Assembly: GCF_030586465.1 (NCBI RefSeq)
Contig: NZ_JAUQYP010000001.1
Coordinates: 1 to 64,000, forward strand
Source: Actinotalea lenta
GTDB taxonomy: Bacteria; Actinomycetota; Actinomycetes; Actinomycetales; Cellulomonadaceae
Direction: 5' to 3'
Length of the DNA: 64,000 nt
A program made the translations under genes and the position numbers. Each line of letters starts with the position of its first letter. The stretch's first letter is position 1. This document shows positions 44,694 to 55,224 of the stretch, one piece after another. The notes below the pieces were generated by a model. It was not told the origin of the DNA and searched no databases. It saw only the letters and a program-made list of their open reading frames with translations.

Positions 44694-45917
44694 ATGAGCG
44701 AGCAGGCAACCGCTGTCCGGTCGGTGGTGGTGGTGGGCGCGGGCCTGGCGGGAGCGCGGACCGTCGCGGCGCTGAGGGGAGGCGGGTTCGAGGGCTCGAT
44801 CACGCTGCTGGGCGCCGAGGGTGTCGAGCCGTACGACCGCCCCCCACTGTCCAAGGAGCTGCTGTCACGGACCACACCGGCGTGGCTGCGCGACGAGCTC
44901 GGGATCGACCTGGACGGCGAGGACGCCCGGCTCGGCGAGCCCGCCACCGGCCTCGAGATCGCGCCGCACGCCGTGGCGGTCCGCACGGACGCCGGGGACC
45001 TGTCCGCGGACGCCGTCGTGATCGCCACGGGCGCCGCGCCGGTCCGGCCGGCCGGCTGGGGCACGGCGCTCACCCTGCACACCGCCGCCGATGCCGCGGC
45101 ACTGCGTGCGCGGCTGGGACCTGGCCGACGCCTGGTCGTCGTGGGGGCCGGCTGGATCGGGGCGGAGGTCGCCGGGGTTGCGGCCGCGGCGGGGACAGAG
45201 GTGACCGTCGTGGAGGCCGGCGCGGCACCGCTGGCCACCGCCGTGGGGCCCACGGTCGGGGCGCTGACGGTGCCGTGGTATGCCGCGGCGGGCGTCCGGC
45301 TCCTCACGGGGTCCACGGTCCGGGCGGTGACCCCGCAGGGCGCGGTCCTGGCCGACGACGAGGAGCTGCCGGCCGACGCCGTGCTCGCCGCGGTGGGGGT
45401 GCGGCCCGCCACCAGCTGGCTGGCGGGCAGCGTGCCGCTGGGGCCGGACGGCTCGGTGGAGGTGGACGCGGCGATGCGGGTTCCTGGCACGGGTGGCCGG
45501 GTGCTCGCAGTGGGTGACGTCGCGGCCCGGGTCTCCCCGAGGCATGGGCGGCTGCCCGGCGGGCACTGGGACGGCGCGCTGCGGGAGCCGGACATCGCGG
45601 CCGCCACCCTGCTGGGCGCACACGGCACGGACGGGCCCGCCGATCCCGCCCCTTACGTGTGGTCCGACCAGCTCGGGCACGCCATCGCCGCGTACGGCCT
45701 GCCGCGGCTCGGCGACGACGAGGTGCTGCGCGGCGACCCGGCGGGCGCGTTCACTGCCGTGTGGTTCGTGCCGGCGACCGACCAGGTCCGTGCCGTCCTG
45801 GCCGTGGACCGCCCGCGCGACGTGGCAGCCGCGCGCCGGCTCTTCTCGGGACCACGGCTGCCGCACCTGGACCGGACCGCGGCGGCCGACCCCGACCGGC
45901 CGCTCCGCGCGCGCTGA
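44694..45917 (+). CDS. FAD-dependent pyridine nucleotide-disulfide-type oxidoreductase (ferredoxin reductase-like)
   Basis: A 407-residue flavoprotein. FAD site VVVVGAGLAGARTVAALR (about 10-27) with YDRPPLSKELL, the ferredoxin-reductase fingerprint. The second Rossmann motif VVVGAGWIGAEVAGVAA (about 147-163) binds NAD(P)H. RVLAVGDVAA (about 263-272) completes FAD binding. The C-terminal reductase domain includes VWFVPATDQVRAVLAVDRPRDVA. It resembles rubredoxin/ferredoxin reductases of oxygenase systems; no oxygenase or ferredoxin gene is adjacent. A flavin reductase-like gene follows after 78 nt. Confidence 0.9.
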   Translation: MSEQATAVRSVVVVGAGLAGARTVAALRGGGFEGSITLLGAEGVEPYDRPPLSKELLSRTTPAWLRDELGIDLDGEDARLGEPATGLEIAPHAVAVRTDAGDLSADAVVIATGAAPVRPAGWGTALTLHTAADAAALRARLGPGRRLVVVGAGWIGAEVAGVAAAAGTEVTVVEAGAAPLATAVGPTVGALTVPWYAAAGVRLLTGSTVRAVTPQGAVLADDEELPADAVLAAVGVRPATSWLAGSVPLGPDGSVEVDAAMRVPGTGGRVLAVGDVAARVSPRHGRLPGGHWDGALREPDIAAATLLGAHGTDGPADPAPYVWSDQLGHAIAAYGLPRLGDDEVLRGDPAGAFTAVWFVPATDQVRAVLAVDRPRDVAAARRLFSGPRLPHLDRTAAADPDRPLRAR

Positions 45918-45995
45918 CCGGGCCCCCGATCGCCCGCACCGCCCTGGCGCGCCGTGGCACGATCGGGGTGACCGTCCGACCCCGGGAGCCCGACC

Positions 45996-46592
45996 GTGCC
46001 CACCGTCCTGCCGAGCGCCGGCAACGAACCGCTGCGCAACTACCAGCTGCTGACCTCGCTGGTCGTGCCGCGCGCGATTGCCTGGGTGTCGTCCGTCTCG
46101 GCCGACGGGGTCGCGAACCTCGCACCGCACTCGTTCTTCACCGTCGCCTCGACGAACCCGCCGGTGATCGCCTTCACGTCGGTCACCGAGAAGGACACCG
46201 TGCGCAACGTGTCGGCCACCGGTCGGTTCACGGTGTCGCTGGTCACGGATGCGACGTGGCGCTCCGCCAACGCGACGTCGATCAACCTGCCGCCCGAGCA
46301 CGACGAGTTCGCCGAGACGGGCACCCCCGTCGAACCGGGTACCACGCACGACGTGCCCCGTCCGGCGAACAGCCCGGCGCACCTGGAGTGCACGCTTCGG
46401 GAGATCCACCCCGTCGGCAACTGCTTCATGGTGCTGGGTGACGTGCAGGCGTTCGTCCTGGACGACGCGGTGCTCGACGCGTCCGGCCGGCCCTCGGTGA
46501 CCGCGCTCGCCCCGGTGGCCAAGCTGGGCGCGGACGAGTGGTCGCACCTCGGCGAGGTGTTCAGCGAACCACGGCCCCGCTACCAGGCCTGA
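45996..46592 (+). CDS. Flavin reductase-like FMN-binding split-barrel protein
   Basis: A 198-residue protein of the flavin reductase-like family. PRAIAWVSSVSADGVANLAPHSFFTVASTNPPVIAFT is the flavin-binding strand-loop signature. A C-terminal GDVQAFVLDD strand closes the barrel. Such proteins reduce free flavin or bind FMN in larger systems. The start GTG at 45996 has GGGAG seven bases upstream. It may cooperate with the preceding flavoprotein, since both handle flavin electrons (inference). Confidence 0.88.
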   Translation: MPTVLPSAGNEPLRNYQLLTSLVVPRAIAWVSSVSADGVANLAPHSFFTVASTNPPVIAFTSVTEKDTVRNVSATGRFTVSLVTDATWRSANATSINLPPEHDEFAETGTPVEPGTTHDVPRPANSPAHLECTLREIHPVGNCFMVLGDVQAFVLDDAVLDASGRPSVTALAPVAKLGADEWSHLGEVFSEPRPRYQA

Positions 46593-46617
46593 GAGGGCGG
46601 TGCCGAGGCCGGACCGG

Positions 46618-47163
46618 TCACTCGCGCCACTTGATGGAGCAGCCCATGCTCGGCCGGTGCGGCTCGGGCACCGGCTTGCCGGCGACCACGCGGCTCACGG
46701 CGTCCTCGAGGAGGTCGCCGGTCACCGGGAGGCCATTGCCCGGGGTGGACGCATCCATCGCGCCCCGGTAGGCGAGCCGACCGTCGGCGTCGTACAGGAA
46801 GAAGTCCGGTGTGCAGGCCGCCCCGAACGTCCGGCCGACCTCCTGGGTGGTGTCGATCAGGTACGGGAACTCCCACAGCGCGCGGTCGACCTGCTCGGCA
46901 AGGCCGATCGGCCCGTCCTGCGGGTACGCGTCGGCGTCGTTGGTGCAGATCGCCAGGACGGACAGGTCCTGCTCGTGCCGGGTGGCGAGGGCCGCGAACC
47001 CGCGCTCCACGTGCCGGACGTACGGGCAGTGGTTGGACACGAACGCGACCAGCAGGGGTTTGCCGAGGTACTGCTCGCTGGAGACCGTGGTCCCCGCGAG
47101 ATCCGGGAGCGTGAACGACGGCAGCGCACTGCCCAGCGGGACCATGGTGGATTCGACAGCCAT
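46618..47163 (-). CDS. Thioredoxin-fold peroxiredoxin-like protein
   Basis: A 181-residue AhpC/TSA-like protein. PSFTLPDLAGTTVSS opens the fold. NHCPYVRHVERGF carries a single Cys46, matching a family in which this Cys is the redox centre. CTPDFFLYDADGRLAYRGAMD forms the cis-Pro region. It ends GCSIKWRE, a conserved tail. It likely reduces peroxides or acts as a thiol oxidoreductase. TACCGT lies six bases before the ATG (leaderless). Confidence 0.88.
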   Translation of the reverse strand: MAVESTMVPLGSALPSFTLPDLAGTTVSSEQYLGKPLLVAFVSNHCPYVRHVERGFAALATRHEQDLSVLAICTNDADAYPQDGPIGLAEQVDRALWEFPYLIDTTQEVGRTFGAACTPDFFLYDADGRLAYRGAMDASTPGNGLPVTGDLLEDAVSRVVAGKPVPEPHRPSMGCSIKWRE

Positions 47164-47267
47164 CCACCCACGGTAGGCACGGGCGGCCCGGCTCGCCCAG
47201 CGGGCACGCGCGCCGCGCCGGCTCGTCCAGCAGGCGGGGCGAGCCGGCGGGTGTCCGCGCGCCAGGA

Positions 47268-48869
<1,602 letters not shown>

Positions 48870-48904
48870 CGGTGCTCCGGGTCGGGTCGCTGGACGGGGA
48901 CCCG

Positions 48905-48985
48905 GTGCACCCAGGCGGTCGGTGCGCCGTGATGATCGCTCGGCCGTTCCCTGGTGGTCGGTTCCACCCTCGCCAGTCGCGGCCG
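48905..48985 (-). ncRNA. ZTP (pfl-type) riboswitch upstream of purH
   Basis: The minus strand reads GCGACTGGCG (48980-48971), AGGGTGGAACC, GACCACCAGGGAACGG, a short variable hairpin, then CCGCCTGGGTG (48918-48908). All conserved ZTP segments are present in order, with the same opening motif as the glyA element. TAGACT at 48997-48992 is the -10 box, so transcription starts about at the aptamer's 5' edge. Only about 35 nt separate the aptamer from the ATG, so the switch probably acts on translation. Confidence 0.92.
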
Positions 48986-49136
48986 GAACCGAGTCTAGCG
49001 GCCTGCCGGGAGAGCCGGGCCGCGGCAGCCCACGCGGCGTGCGAGCGGCCACGCGCGCAGCGCCGCACGGGCGTCCAGGATCCGGACGCGGGCCGACTGC
49101 CTCGGCCCGCGTCGCCGCGTGGGCCGCCGGCCGGGC

Positions 49137-49976
49137 TCAGCCGCCGAAGCGTCGCTGCAGGTCGGCGTACCCGATCGCGCCGTCGAGGAATCCGAGCGTG
49201 CCGGTGTCGAGCAGCTCCCGCCCCGCACGCTCGAGCAGGCCGAGCGCGGCGCGGGCCAGGCTGCCGCCCAGGCTGACCCGGCGCGCCCCCAGCGACATCA
49301 GCGTGGTCGCGTCGACGGTGCTCGCGAGCCCGGCCACCACGTTGAGCGGGGCGGGGATCGCCGCGACCAGCCGTCGGATGGTGTCCTCCTCGACCACACC
49401 GGGCACGAAGACGCAGTCCGCGCCGGCCTCGACGTAGCGGGTGGCCCGCTCGACCGTCGCGTCGAACGGGTCGCCCGACACGCCGCCGAAGTACGTGTCG
49501 GTCCGTGCGTTGAGCACGAAGGCACCGGCGGGCGCGGCCGCGCGCGCGGCCGCAACCCGGTCGACCGCCTCGCCGATGCCGTACAGGCCGCCCGCGCGGG
49601 CGTCCTCGAGGTTGCCGCCCACCGCGCCCAGCTCGACCGCGAGCGCCACGGTGCGGGCGACCTCCTCCGGGGTGTCGCCGTACCCGGCCTCGAGGTCCGC
49701 CGTCACGGGCACGTCCACCGCCCGGACGATGCGACCGATGTGCTCGAGCATCGTGTCCCGGTCGACGCGTCCGCCGTCCGGGACGCCGAGGGACCACGCG
49801 ATACCAGCACTGGTCGTCGCGATGGCCGGGAAGCCGACCTGCTCGAGGATCCGCGCGGAACCGGCGTCCCACGCGTTGGGCAGCACGAAGCCGCGACCGG
49901 TGTGCAGGGCCCGGAAGGCCTCGGCCTTGCTGACCTGGTGCGCCGGCAGGCCGCTGTCCCGCTCAAGAGTGTCCAC
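49137..49976 (-). CDS. Isocitrate lyase/PEP mutase-family protein
   Basis: A 279-residue member of the ICL/PEP mutase superfamily. [56 protein letters not shown] (metal and phosphate binding), GGNLEDA and NARTDTY (catalytic region) are the family's conserved blocks. ADCVFVPG completes the barrel. It lacks the KKCGH loop of true isocitrate lyase, so it is more likely a lyase or mutase of small oxo or phosphono acids. It lies between purN and the purH riboswitch. The GTG start at 49976 is tentative. Confidence 0.82.
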   Translation of the reverse strand: MDTLERDSGLPAHQVSKAEAFRALHTGRGFVLPNAWDAGSARILEQVGFPAIATTSAGIAWSLGVPDGGRVDRDTMLEHIGRIVRAVDVPVTADLEAGYGDTPEEVARTVALAVELGAVGGNLEDARAGGLYGIGEAVDRVAAARAAAPAGAFVLNARTDTYFGGVSGDPFDATVERATRYVEAGADCVFVPGVVEEDTIRRLVAAIPAPLNVVAGLASTVDATTLMSLGARRVSLGGSLARAALGLLERAGRELLDTGTLGFLDGAIGYADLQRRFGG

Positions 49977-50098
49977 AGCGCCATGGTCGGCGTTCAGGGG
50001 CCCGCGCGACAGTCCCAGGTGGGGGTCACGCTCGCGGGACGGGAGCTGGGCACGAGACCCCAGTGGGCCGGTGGCTCCGTGGACGATGGGCCGGTGGC

Positions 50099-50761
50099 TC
50101 AGCGGCCGATCCGGGCGCGCCGCCCGTCCACCGCCACCCCACGGCGCACGACCTGCGCGACGGTCTCGACGAGCATCGCCCGCTCGGCGACCTTGATGCG
50201 TTCGTGCAGGCTCGACTCGTCGTCGTCGGGAAGCACGTCCACGGCACGCTGCGCGAGGATCGGCCCCGTGTCGACGCCCTCGTCGATCAGGTGCAGGGTG
50301 CACCCGGTCACGGCCACCCCGTGCTCGAGTGCGTCCCGCACCGCGTGAGCACCGGGGAACGACGGCAGCAGCGCGGGGTGGGTGTTCAGCACGCGGCCGC
50401 CGTGCTGGGCCAGGAACGGCGCACCGAGAATCCGCATGAACCCCGCGGACACCACCCATGCCGGGTCCAGGGCACCGACGGCCCGGGCGAGCGCGGCGTC
50501 CCAGGCGGCGCGGTCGGCGAAGTCGGCCGGCCGGACCACGACGGTCGCCACCCCCGCCGCCCGCGCGACGTCGAGGCCCCCGGCGTCCGGCCGGTCGCTG
50601 ACGACAGCGACGACGCGCGCCGGGTAGGCCGGGTCCTGCTGGGCGGCCAGCAACGCGGCGAGGTTCGAGCCCGCGCCGGAGACGAGCACGACGAGCCGGG
50701 CGTCGTGCGGCACGGTGCTGGCCGGAGGGGTCGCCGGCTGGGGCGCGTCCTGGGAGGGCAC
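50099..50761 (-). CDS. purN: Phosphoribosylglycinamide formyltransferase
   Basis: A 220-residue 10-formyl-tetrahydrofolate-dependent enzyme of purine synthesis. RLVVLVSGAGSNLAALLA is the phosphate-binding loop (usual form SGxGSNL). VLNTHPALLPSFPGAHAV carries the catalytic Asn and His, and HLIDEGVDTGPILAQ the catalytic Asp. TAGCCT lies six bases before the GTG at 50761 (leaderless). Gene order purN-purH near a PerM-like gene and sucCD matches Mycobacterium tuberculosis. Confidence 0.95.
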   Translation of the reverse strand: MPSQDAPQPATPPASTVPHDARLVVLVSGAGSNLAALLAAQQDPAYPARVVAVVSDRPDAGGLDVARAAGVATVVVRPADFADRAAWDAALARAVGALDPAWVVSAGFMRILGAPFLAQHGGRVLNTHPALLPSFPGAHAVRDALEHGVAVTGCTLHLIDEGVDTGPILAQRAVDVLPDDDESSLHERIKVAERAMLVETVAQVVRRGVAVDGRRARIGR

Positions 50762-50829
50762 GGGCCGAGGCTAGCGGGTGGAAGACTGTGCCCGGCAGGG
50801 CGACGCCGGCACCGACCAGGAGGAGGGGC

Positions 50830-51495
50830 GTGAGCAACCCCTACGCACCACCCCCGCGCGGTGGCAGGCCGGCGCGCGACGGCGGGCCGGGCAACGGCGG
50901 CCCCGAGAACGGCGGTCCGGGTAGCGGCGGGACGGGCAGCGGCGGAGCCAGCAGCGGGCGGTCCGGCAGGCCGCAGGGCCCACCACCGCAGGGCCCACCA
51001 CCGCAGGGCCCACCACCGCAAGGCCCACCACCGCAGGGCCCACCACCGCAGGGCCCCCGCCCGCAGGGGGCGCAGCACCCACGCCGGCCGCCGACGGACG
51101 AGGAGATCGCCGCGGCGTCCTTCCGGACCCGGCTGCTGCTCGCGCTCGCCGCCGCGACCCTGGTCACCGGCCTGCTCCCGCTGCCGTGGGGGCTCGCGGG
51201 CGGCGCGTTCGCGATCGCCGCCGTGGTGGCCGGTGTCCGCGCGATGGTTGCGGCGGCCCGCGCCCGACGACCGACCGTGGGGGTGCTGGCCGGGACCACG
51301 GTGATCGCGGGCCTGGTCAGCCTCTACTTCGGATCGATCGCGCTGCTGTGGCCTCTGCCGCTGGAGCTTCAGCGGTGTCAGCAGGATGCCCTGACCATCT
51401 CCGCCCAGCACGCCTGCGAGACGCAGTACCAGCAGGCCGTGCTCGACCGGGTCGGCCGCGGCCTGCCGAGCCCCACCAGCACGCCGGCGCCCTGA
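50830..51495 (+). CDS. Proline-rich membrane protein with QGPPP repeats
   Basis: A 221-residue protein. Residues 1-85 are Gly/Pro/Arg-rich with NGGP repeats followed by five QGPPP units and one QGPRP. Two membrane segments follow (LLLALAAATLVTGLLPLPWGLAGGAFAIAAVVAG and VLAGTTVIAGLVSLYFGSIALLWPL), then a short extracytoplasmic tail with two Cys (QRCQQDALTISAQHACE) that may form a disulfide. I do not recognise a family. AGGAGGGG precedes the GTG at 50830. It is divergent from purN and converges on the PerM-like gene. Confidence 0.75.
   Translation: MSNPYAPPPRGGRPARDGGPGNGGPENGGPGSGGTGSGGASSGRSGRPQGPPPQGPPPQGPPPQGPPPQGPPPQGPRPQGAQHPRRPPTDEEIAAASFRTRLLLALAAATLVTGLLPLPWGLAGGAFAIAAVVAGVRAMVAAARARRPTVGVLAGTTVIAGLVSLYFGSIALLWPLPLELQRCQQDALTISAQHACETQYQQAVLDRVGRGLPSPTSTPAP
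50971..51060 (+). repeat. Six 15-bp tandem repeats encoding PQGPP
   Basis: Six in-frame units of CCGCAGGGCCCACCA run from 50971 to 51060; unit 4 has one change and unit 6 has three. Each codes for five residues. Near-identical units suggest recent slippage, so copy number may vary between strains. Confidence 0.85.
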
Positions 51496-51559
51496 CCCCC
51501 CGCCAACCCCGCGCCACGGCGCCGCACCCCGCGGCATCGCGCAGAGATTGCGGCGTTCC

Positions 51560-51597
51560 GGGCGCCGCACTCCGCACCGGGCGCCGCACTCCGCACC
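51560..51597 (+). repeat. Two 19-bp tandem repeats, GC-rich
   Basis: GGGCGCCGCACTCCGCACC occurs at 51560-51578 and again at 51579-51597, then GGGCGCCGC begins a third, broken unit. They lie between the convergent proline-rich and PerM-like genes and could form hairpins. Confidence 0.7.
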
Positions 51598-51620
51598 GGG
51601 CGCCGCGATGGGGGGCACAC

Positions 51621-52946
51621 CTAGTCGCCGTGGCGGGCGCGGCGCACCGCGCCCCGCACCGCCTCGCGCACGAGCGCCGACCCCGGCACCACGAGCACGA
51701 GAGCCGGCAGCACCAGCGCCACGGTGTCCAGGACGACCAGTCCGGGCGCCGGTCCGACCACGGCCAGCCGCCCGGGCCCCACCGGGCCACCCGAGGCCGC
51801 TGCGAGGGCCCCCGTCGTGACGGCGGCGAGCGACGCGGCGAGTGCGGCGGCCGCCAGCGGCTGCCACGCCGCCTCCTCGTGCATGCGGCGGCGCAACCAC
51901 CACGCGACCGGCAGCGTCACCACCACGACCGCGGCCGGCGCCCAGGAGAGCAGCCCCCCGGCCTGGGTGGGCAGGGCCCCGAGGAGCGGGATCGCCGGCA
52001 TCGGGCCGCCCAGGACCTGGTCCGGCGCGAACCGCGTCCCCGCGCCCACGGCGAAGCCGGTGCCCGTCAGCCAGGACACCGCCCAGAGCACCAGGTTCGG
52101 GGCGAGCCCGAGCTGCGCCACCGCGAGCGTCACCCCGCCGAAGCTGTCGGCGCCCAGCGCCTCGATGACGTCGCCCGTCGCGGCGCGCCCGGCGACCGCC
52201 CACGTCGCCGTCACCGCGCTCGCGAGGAGGACCAGCAGCGCGGGGACCATCAGGCCTGCGCGCGTCGCAGCCCGCAGCCACGTCGGCACGCCGGCGACCC
52301 TGGGGGCGAGCCACGCCCCGAGCGCGCCACGCCGGGTCGCACCCAGCCCGAGACCCAGGGCGCCGCACGCGGCCGCCCCGGCGAGGGTCCTGGCCGCGGC
52401 ACCACCACCGGCGCCCGCCGGGCCGGTCCCACCGGCCCCGAGCACCACCAGCACGGTCAGGGCCAGGTGCCCGGCCACGGCAGCGAGCCAGGCACCCGGA
52501 GTCGGCGGCGAGGACCGCCGCGCGGAGGCGTACCCGGCGAACACCACGAGCGCGGTCAGCCCGAGCGGCACCAGGGTCACGCTCGCGCCCCCTGCCTCCA
52601 GCGCACCGCCCTGGGCCAGCAGCCACAGCGCCGAACCCACCGCGACGGCGTTCGACCAGCCGATCCGGTCGTTCGCGGGGTCGGCTGACGTGGCCACGTA
52701 CGCGGCGATGGCGGGCACCACCACGACGAGCAGCGACAGCAGCGCTCCCTGGACGCCCGCGAAGAGCCCCGCCGCGAGGCCGGACGGTCCGATGCGCGCC
52801 GCGGGGCGCCGCAGCCGGACCTGCCCGACGCGCTGCCGTAGCGCGTCGACGGCCTCGGGCCACCGTCGCCGTCCCCTCGGCGCGGCCGGTTCCTCGGCCA
52901 CCGGACGGGTGGCCGGGAAGGACGGCGGCAGGGCGGGACGGCTCAC
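51621..52946 (-). CDS. DUF6350/PerM-like membrane protein
   Basis: A 441-residue polytopic membrane protein with about ten hydrophobic segments and a soluble Pro/Arg-rich N-terminus. Its place (sucD - this gene - purN - purH) corresponds to Rv0955/PerM of Mycobacterium, a membrane protein needed for division during stress. I infer relationship from topology, length and context; sequence blocks such as GGALEAGGASVTLVPLGLTALVVFAGYASARR are consistent with the DUF6350 family. The start is GTG at 52946. Role not established here. Confidence 0.75.
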   Translation of the reverse strand: MSRPALPPSFPATRPVAEEPAAPRGRRRWPEAVDALRQRVGQVRLRRPAARIGPSGLAAGLFAGVQGALLSLLVVVVPAIAAYVATSADPANDRIGWSNAVAVGSALWLLAQGGALEAGGASVTLVPLGLTALVVFAGYASARRSSPPTPGAWLAAVAGHLALTVLVVLGAGGTGPAGAGGGAAARTLAGAAACGALGLGLGATRRGALGAWLAPRVAGVPTWLRAATRAGLMVPALLVLLASAVTATWAVAGRAATGDVIEALGADSFGGVTLAVAQLGLAPNLVLWAVSWLTGTGFAVGAGTRFAPDQVLGGPMPAIPLLGALPTQAGGLLSWAPAAVVVVTLPVAWWLRRRMHEEAAWQPLAAAALAASLAAVTTGALAAASGGPVGPGRLAVVGPAPGLVVLDTVALVLPALVLVVPGSALVREAVRGAVRRARHGD

Positions 52947-53013
52947 CCGGCCATCGTCGCCGCTGGTGCCCCGGGTTCCCGGTTGGTGACGGGGTGTGTC
53001 GGGCTCCGCGGGC

Positions 53014-53904
53014 TCAGCGGGTCAGGATCGCCCGCATCAGCTCGGCGGTCTCGCTGGGCGTTCGGCCGACCGTCACCCCGGCGGCCTCGAGGGCTTCCTT
53101 CTTGGCCTGGGCCGTGCCGGACGACCCTGACACGATCGCCCCGGCGTGGCCCATGGTCTTGCCCTCGGGCGCCGTGAAGCCGGCCACATAGCCCACCACG
53201 GGCTTGGTGACGTGCTCCCGGATGTACGCCGCGGCCCGCTCCTCGGCGTCACCGCCGATCTCGCCGATCATCACGATCGCGTCGGTCTCGGGGTCCGCCT
53301 CGAACGCCTCGAGCGCGTCGATGTGCGTGGTCCCGATGATCGGGTCGCCACCGATGCCGATGCAGGTGGAGAACCCGAAGTCCCGCAGCTCGTACATCAT
53401 CTGGTACGTCAGCGTGCCGGACTTGGACACGAGTCCGATCCGCCCCGGGCCGGTGATGTCCGCAGGGGTGATGCCGACGTTGGACTTCCCGGGGCTGATG
53501 ACGCCCGGGCAGTTCGGGCCGACCAGCCGCACCCCCTTGGCCTGCGCCGCGGTGAAGAACTCCGCGGTGTCCGCCACCGCGATGCCCTCGGTGATGATGA
53601 CGGTCAGCGGCATGCCCGCGTCGATGGACTCCAGGACAGCGGCCTTGGCATGGGCGGGCGGCACGAACACCACGGACACGTCGGCCCCGGTCGCGGCCAT
53701 CGCCTCGGCCACCGTGCCGAACACCGGGACGTCCACCGTCCCGTCGCCCAGCGGGAACGTCTGGCTCGTGCCCGCCTTGCGCGGGTTCACGCCGCCGACG
53801 ATCTGTGTGCCGGCGGCGAGCATCCGGGTCGTGTGCTTGGTGCCCTCCGACCCGGTCATGCCCTGGACGATGACCTTGGAGGCCTCGGTGAGGAAGATCG
53901 CCAT
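53014..53904 (-). CDS. sucD: Succinyl-CoA synthetase alpha subunit
   Basis: A 296-residue alpha subunit. [31 protein letters not shown] is the CoA-binding Rossmann start, [21 protein letters not shown] a conserved loop, [16 protein letters not shown] the ligase block, and [11 protein letters not shown] carries the phosphohistidine (about residue 252). It forms the enzyme that makes ATP or GTP from succinyl-CoA. It follows sucC after 30 nt, so both share the palindrome-bearing promoter at 55183-55201. Confidence 0.96.
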   Translation of the reverse strand: MAIFLTEASKVIVQGMTGSEGTKHTTRMLAAGTQIVGGVNPRKAGTSQTFPLGDGTVDVPVFGTVAEAMAATGADVSVVFVPPAHAKAAVLESIDAGMPLTVIITEGIAVADTAEFFTAAQAKGVRLVGPNCPGVISPGKSNVGITPADITGPGRIGLVSKSGTLTYQMMYELRDFGFSTCIGIGGDPIIGTTHIDALEAFEADPETDAIVMIGEIGGDAEERAAAYIREHVTKPVVGYVAGFTAPEGKTMGHAGAIVSGSSGTAQAKKEALEAAGVTVGRTPSETAELMRAILTR

Positions 53905-53934
53905 GTTCTGTCTCGGTCCCGTCTGTCTCGTGGC

Positions 53935-55107
53935 TCAGGCGCTGGCGTGGGCGAGCTCGGCGGCGCGGTCGGCCCCGCCGTCCATCGTCTCGGCAAGGGT
54001 GACCAGCGGGTGGTTGGCGGCTCGCAGGATGGCCCGTCCCTCGGCGACGTTGTTGCCGTCCAGGCGAACCACGAGCGGCTTGGTCGCGGCGTCACCCAGC
54101 ATCTCCAGGGCGGACACGATGCCGGTGGCCACGGCGTCGCACGCCGTGATGCCCCCGAACACGTTGACGAACACGGCCTTGACCTGCGGGTCGCCGAGGA
54201 TCACGTCGAGGCCCGCGGCCATCACCTCTGCCGAGGCACCACCGCCGATGTCGAGGAAGTTGGCCGGCTTGACGCCGCCGTGCGCCTCGCCAGCGAGGGC
54301 GACGACGTCCAGGGTGCTCATCACGAGGCCGGCCCCGTTGCCGATGATGCCCACCGAGCCGTCCAGCTTGACGTAGTTGAGGTCGTGCTCCTTGGCCTTC
54401 GCCTCGAGCGGGTCGGTCGCCGCGGTGTCGGCGAGCCCGGCGTGGTCCGGGTGCCGGAAGCCGGCGTTGTCGTCCAGGGTGACCTTGCCGTCCAGCGCGA
54501 TCACACGTCCGTCGGCGGTGCTGACCAGCGGGTTGACCTCGACGAGGGTGGCGTCCTCCTCGCGGTACACGGTCCACAGCCGCTGGAGGACGTCGGCGAC
54601 CTGCGGCGCCACGTCCGTCCCGAAGCCGGCCGCGGCCACGATCTCATCCGCCTTGGCGGCGTCGATGCCGACGGTCGGGTCCACCGCGACGCGGGCGAGG
54701 GCTTCCGGCCGCTCGACGGCGAGCTTCTCGATCTCCACGCCGCCCTCCACGCTCGCCATCGCCAGGTAGCGGCGCTCGGCACGGTCCAGCAGGAGCGAGA
54801 CGTAGTACTCGGCGGCGATCGAGGCCCCGGCCGCGACCATGACGCGGTGCACGGTGTGGCCCTTGATGGCCATGCCGAGGATCTCGCTCGCGCGCTCCGC
54901 AGCCTCCTGAGGCGAGTGGGCGAGCTTCACGCCGCCGGCCTTGCCACGGCCGCCGGTCTTGACCTGCGCCTTGACGACGACCGTGCCGCCGCCGAGCCGC
55001 TCAGCCGCGGCCCGCGCCTCCTCTGGCGTCGTGGCGACGACCCCGTCCAGCACCGGTACCCCGTGCTTGTCGAAGAGATCCCGTGCCTGGTACTCGAACA
55101 GGTCCAC
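53935..55107 (-). CDS. sucC: Succinyl-CoA synthetase beta subunit
   Basis: A 390-residue beta subunit with an ATP-grasp fold. [19 protein letters not shown] is the conserved N-terminus, [20 protein letters not shown] the nucleotide loop, EVNPLV the metal site, [12 protein letters not shown] and FLDIGGGAS the CoA-ligase blocks. First of a sucCD operon. The GTG start at 55107 follows AAGGGCGTCAGG. The promoter upstream carries TCTCGACGTCGAGA, also seen at icd. Confidence 0.96.
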   Translation of the reverse strand: MDLFEYQARDLFDKHGVPVLDGVVATTPEEARAAAERLGGGTVVVKAQVKTGGRGKAGGVKLAHSPQEAAERASEILGMAIKGHTVHRVMVAAGASIAAEYYVSLLLDRAERRYLAMASVEGGVEIEKLAVERPEALARVAVDPTVGIDAAKADEIVAAAGFGTDVAPQVADVLQRLWTVYREEDATLVEVNPLVSTADGRVIALDGKVTLDDNAGFRHPDHAGLADTAATDPLEAKAKEHDLNYVKLDGSVGIIGNGAGLVMSTLDVVALAGEAHGGVKPANFLDIGGGASAEVMAAGLDVILGDPQVKAVFVNVFGGITACDAVATGIVSALEMLGDAATKPLVVRLDGNNVAEGRAILRAANHPLVTLAETMDGGADRAAELAHASA

Positions 55108-55182
55108 CCTGACGCCCTTCGTTCGCCGTGCCGCGGAAACGCCGCGCTCTGCCGCCGCAGCGATGGTAGCCGCCCCGACGGA

Positions 55183-55201
55183 AGATTTCTCGACGTCGAG
55201 A
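55183..55201 (-). promoter_or_regulatory. sucCD promoter with palindrome TCTCGACGTCGAGA
   Basis: A perfect 14-bp palindrome lies at 55188-55201. The minus-strand -10 box AAATCT (55188-55183) immediately follows it, giving a leader of about 69 nt. The stretch GTATCTCGACGTCGAG, one variable base, AATCT is the same as at icd. The site lies where a repressor would block, or an activator would contact, polymerase. Confidence 0.7.
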
Positions 55202-55224
55202 TACCTGGGTCGACGTCGCGACCG

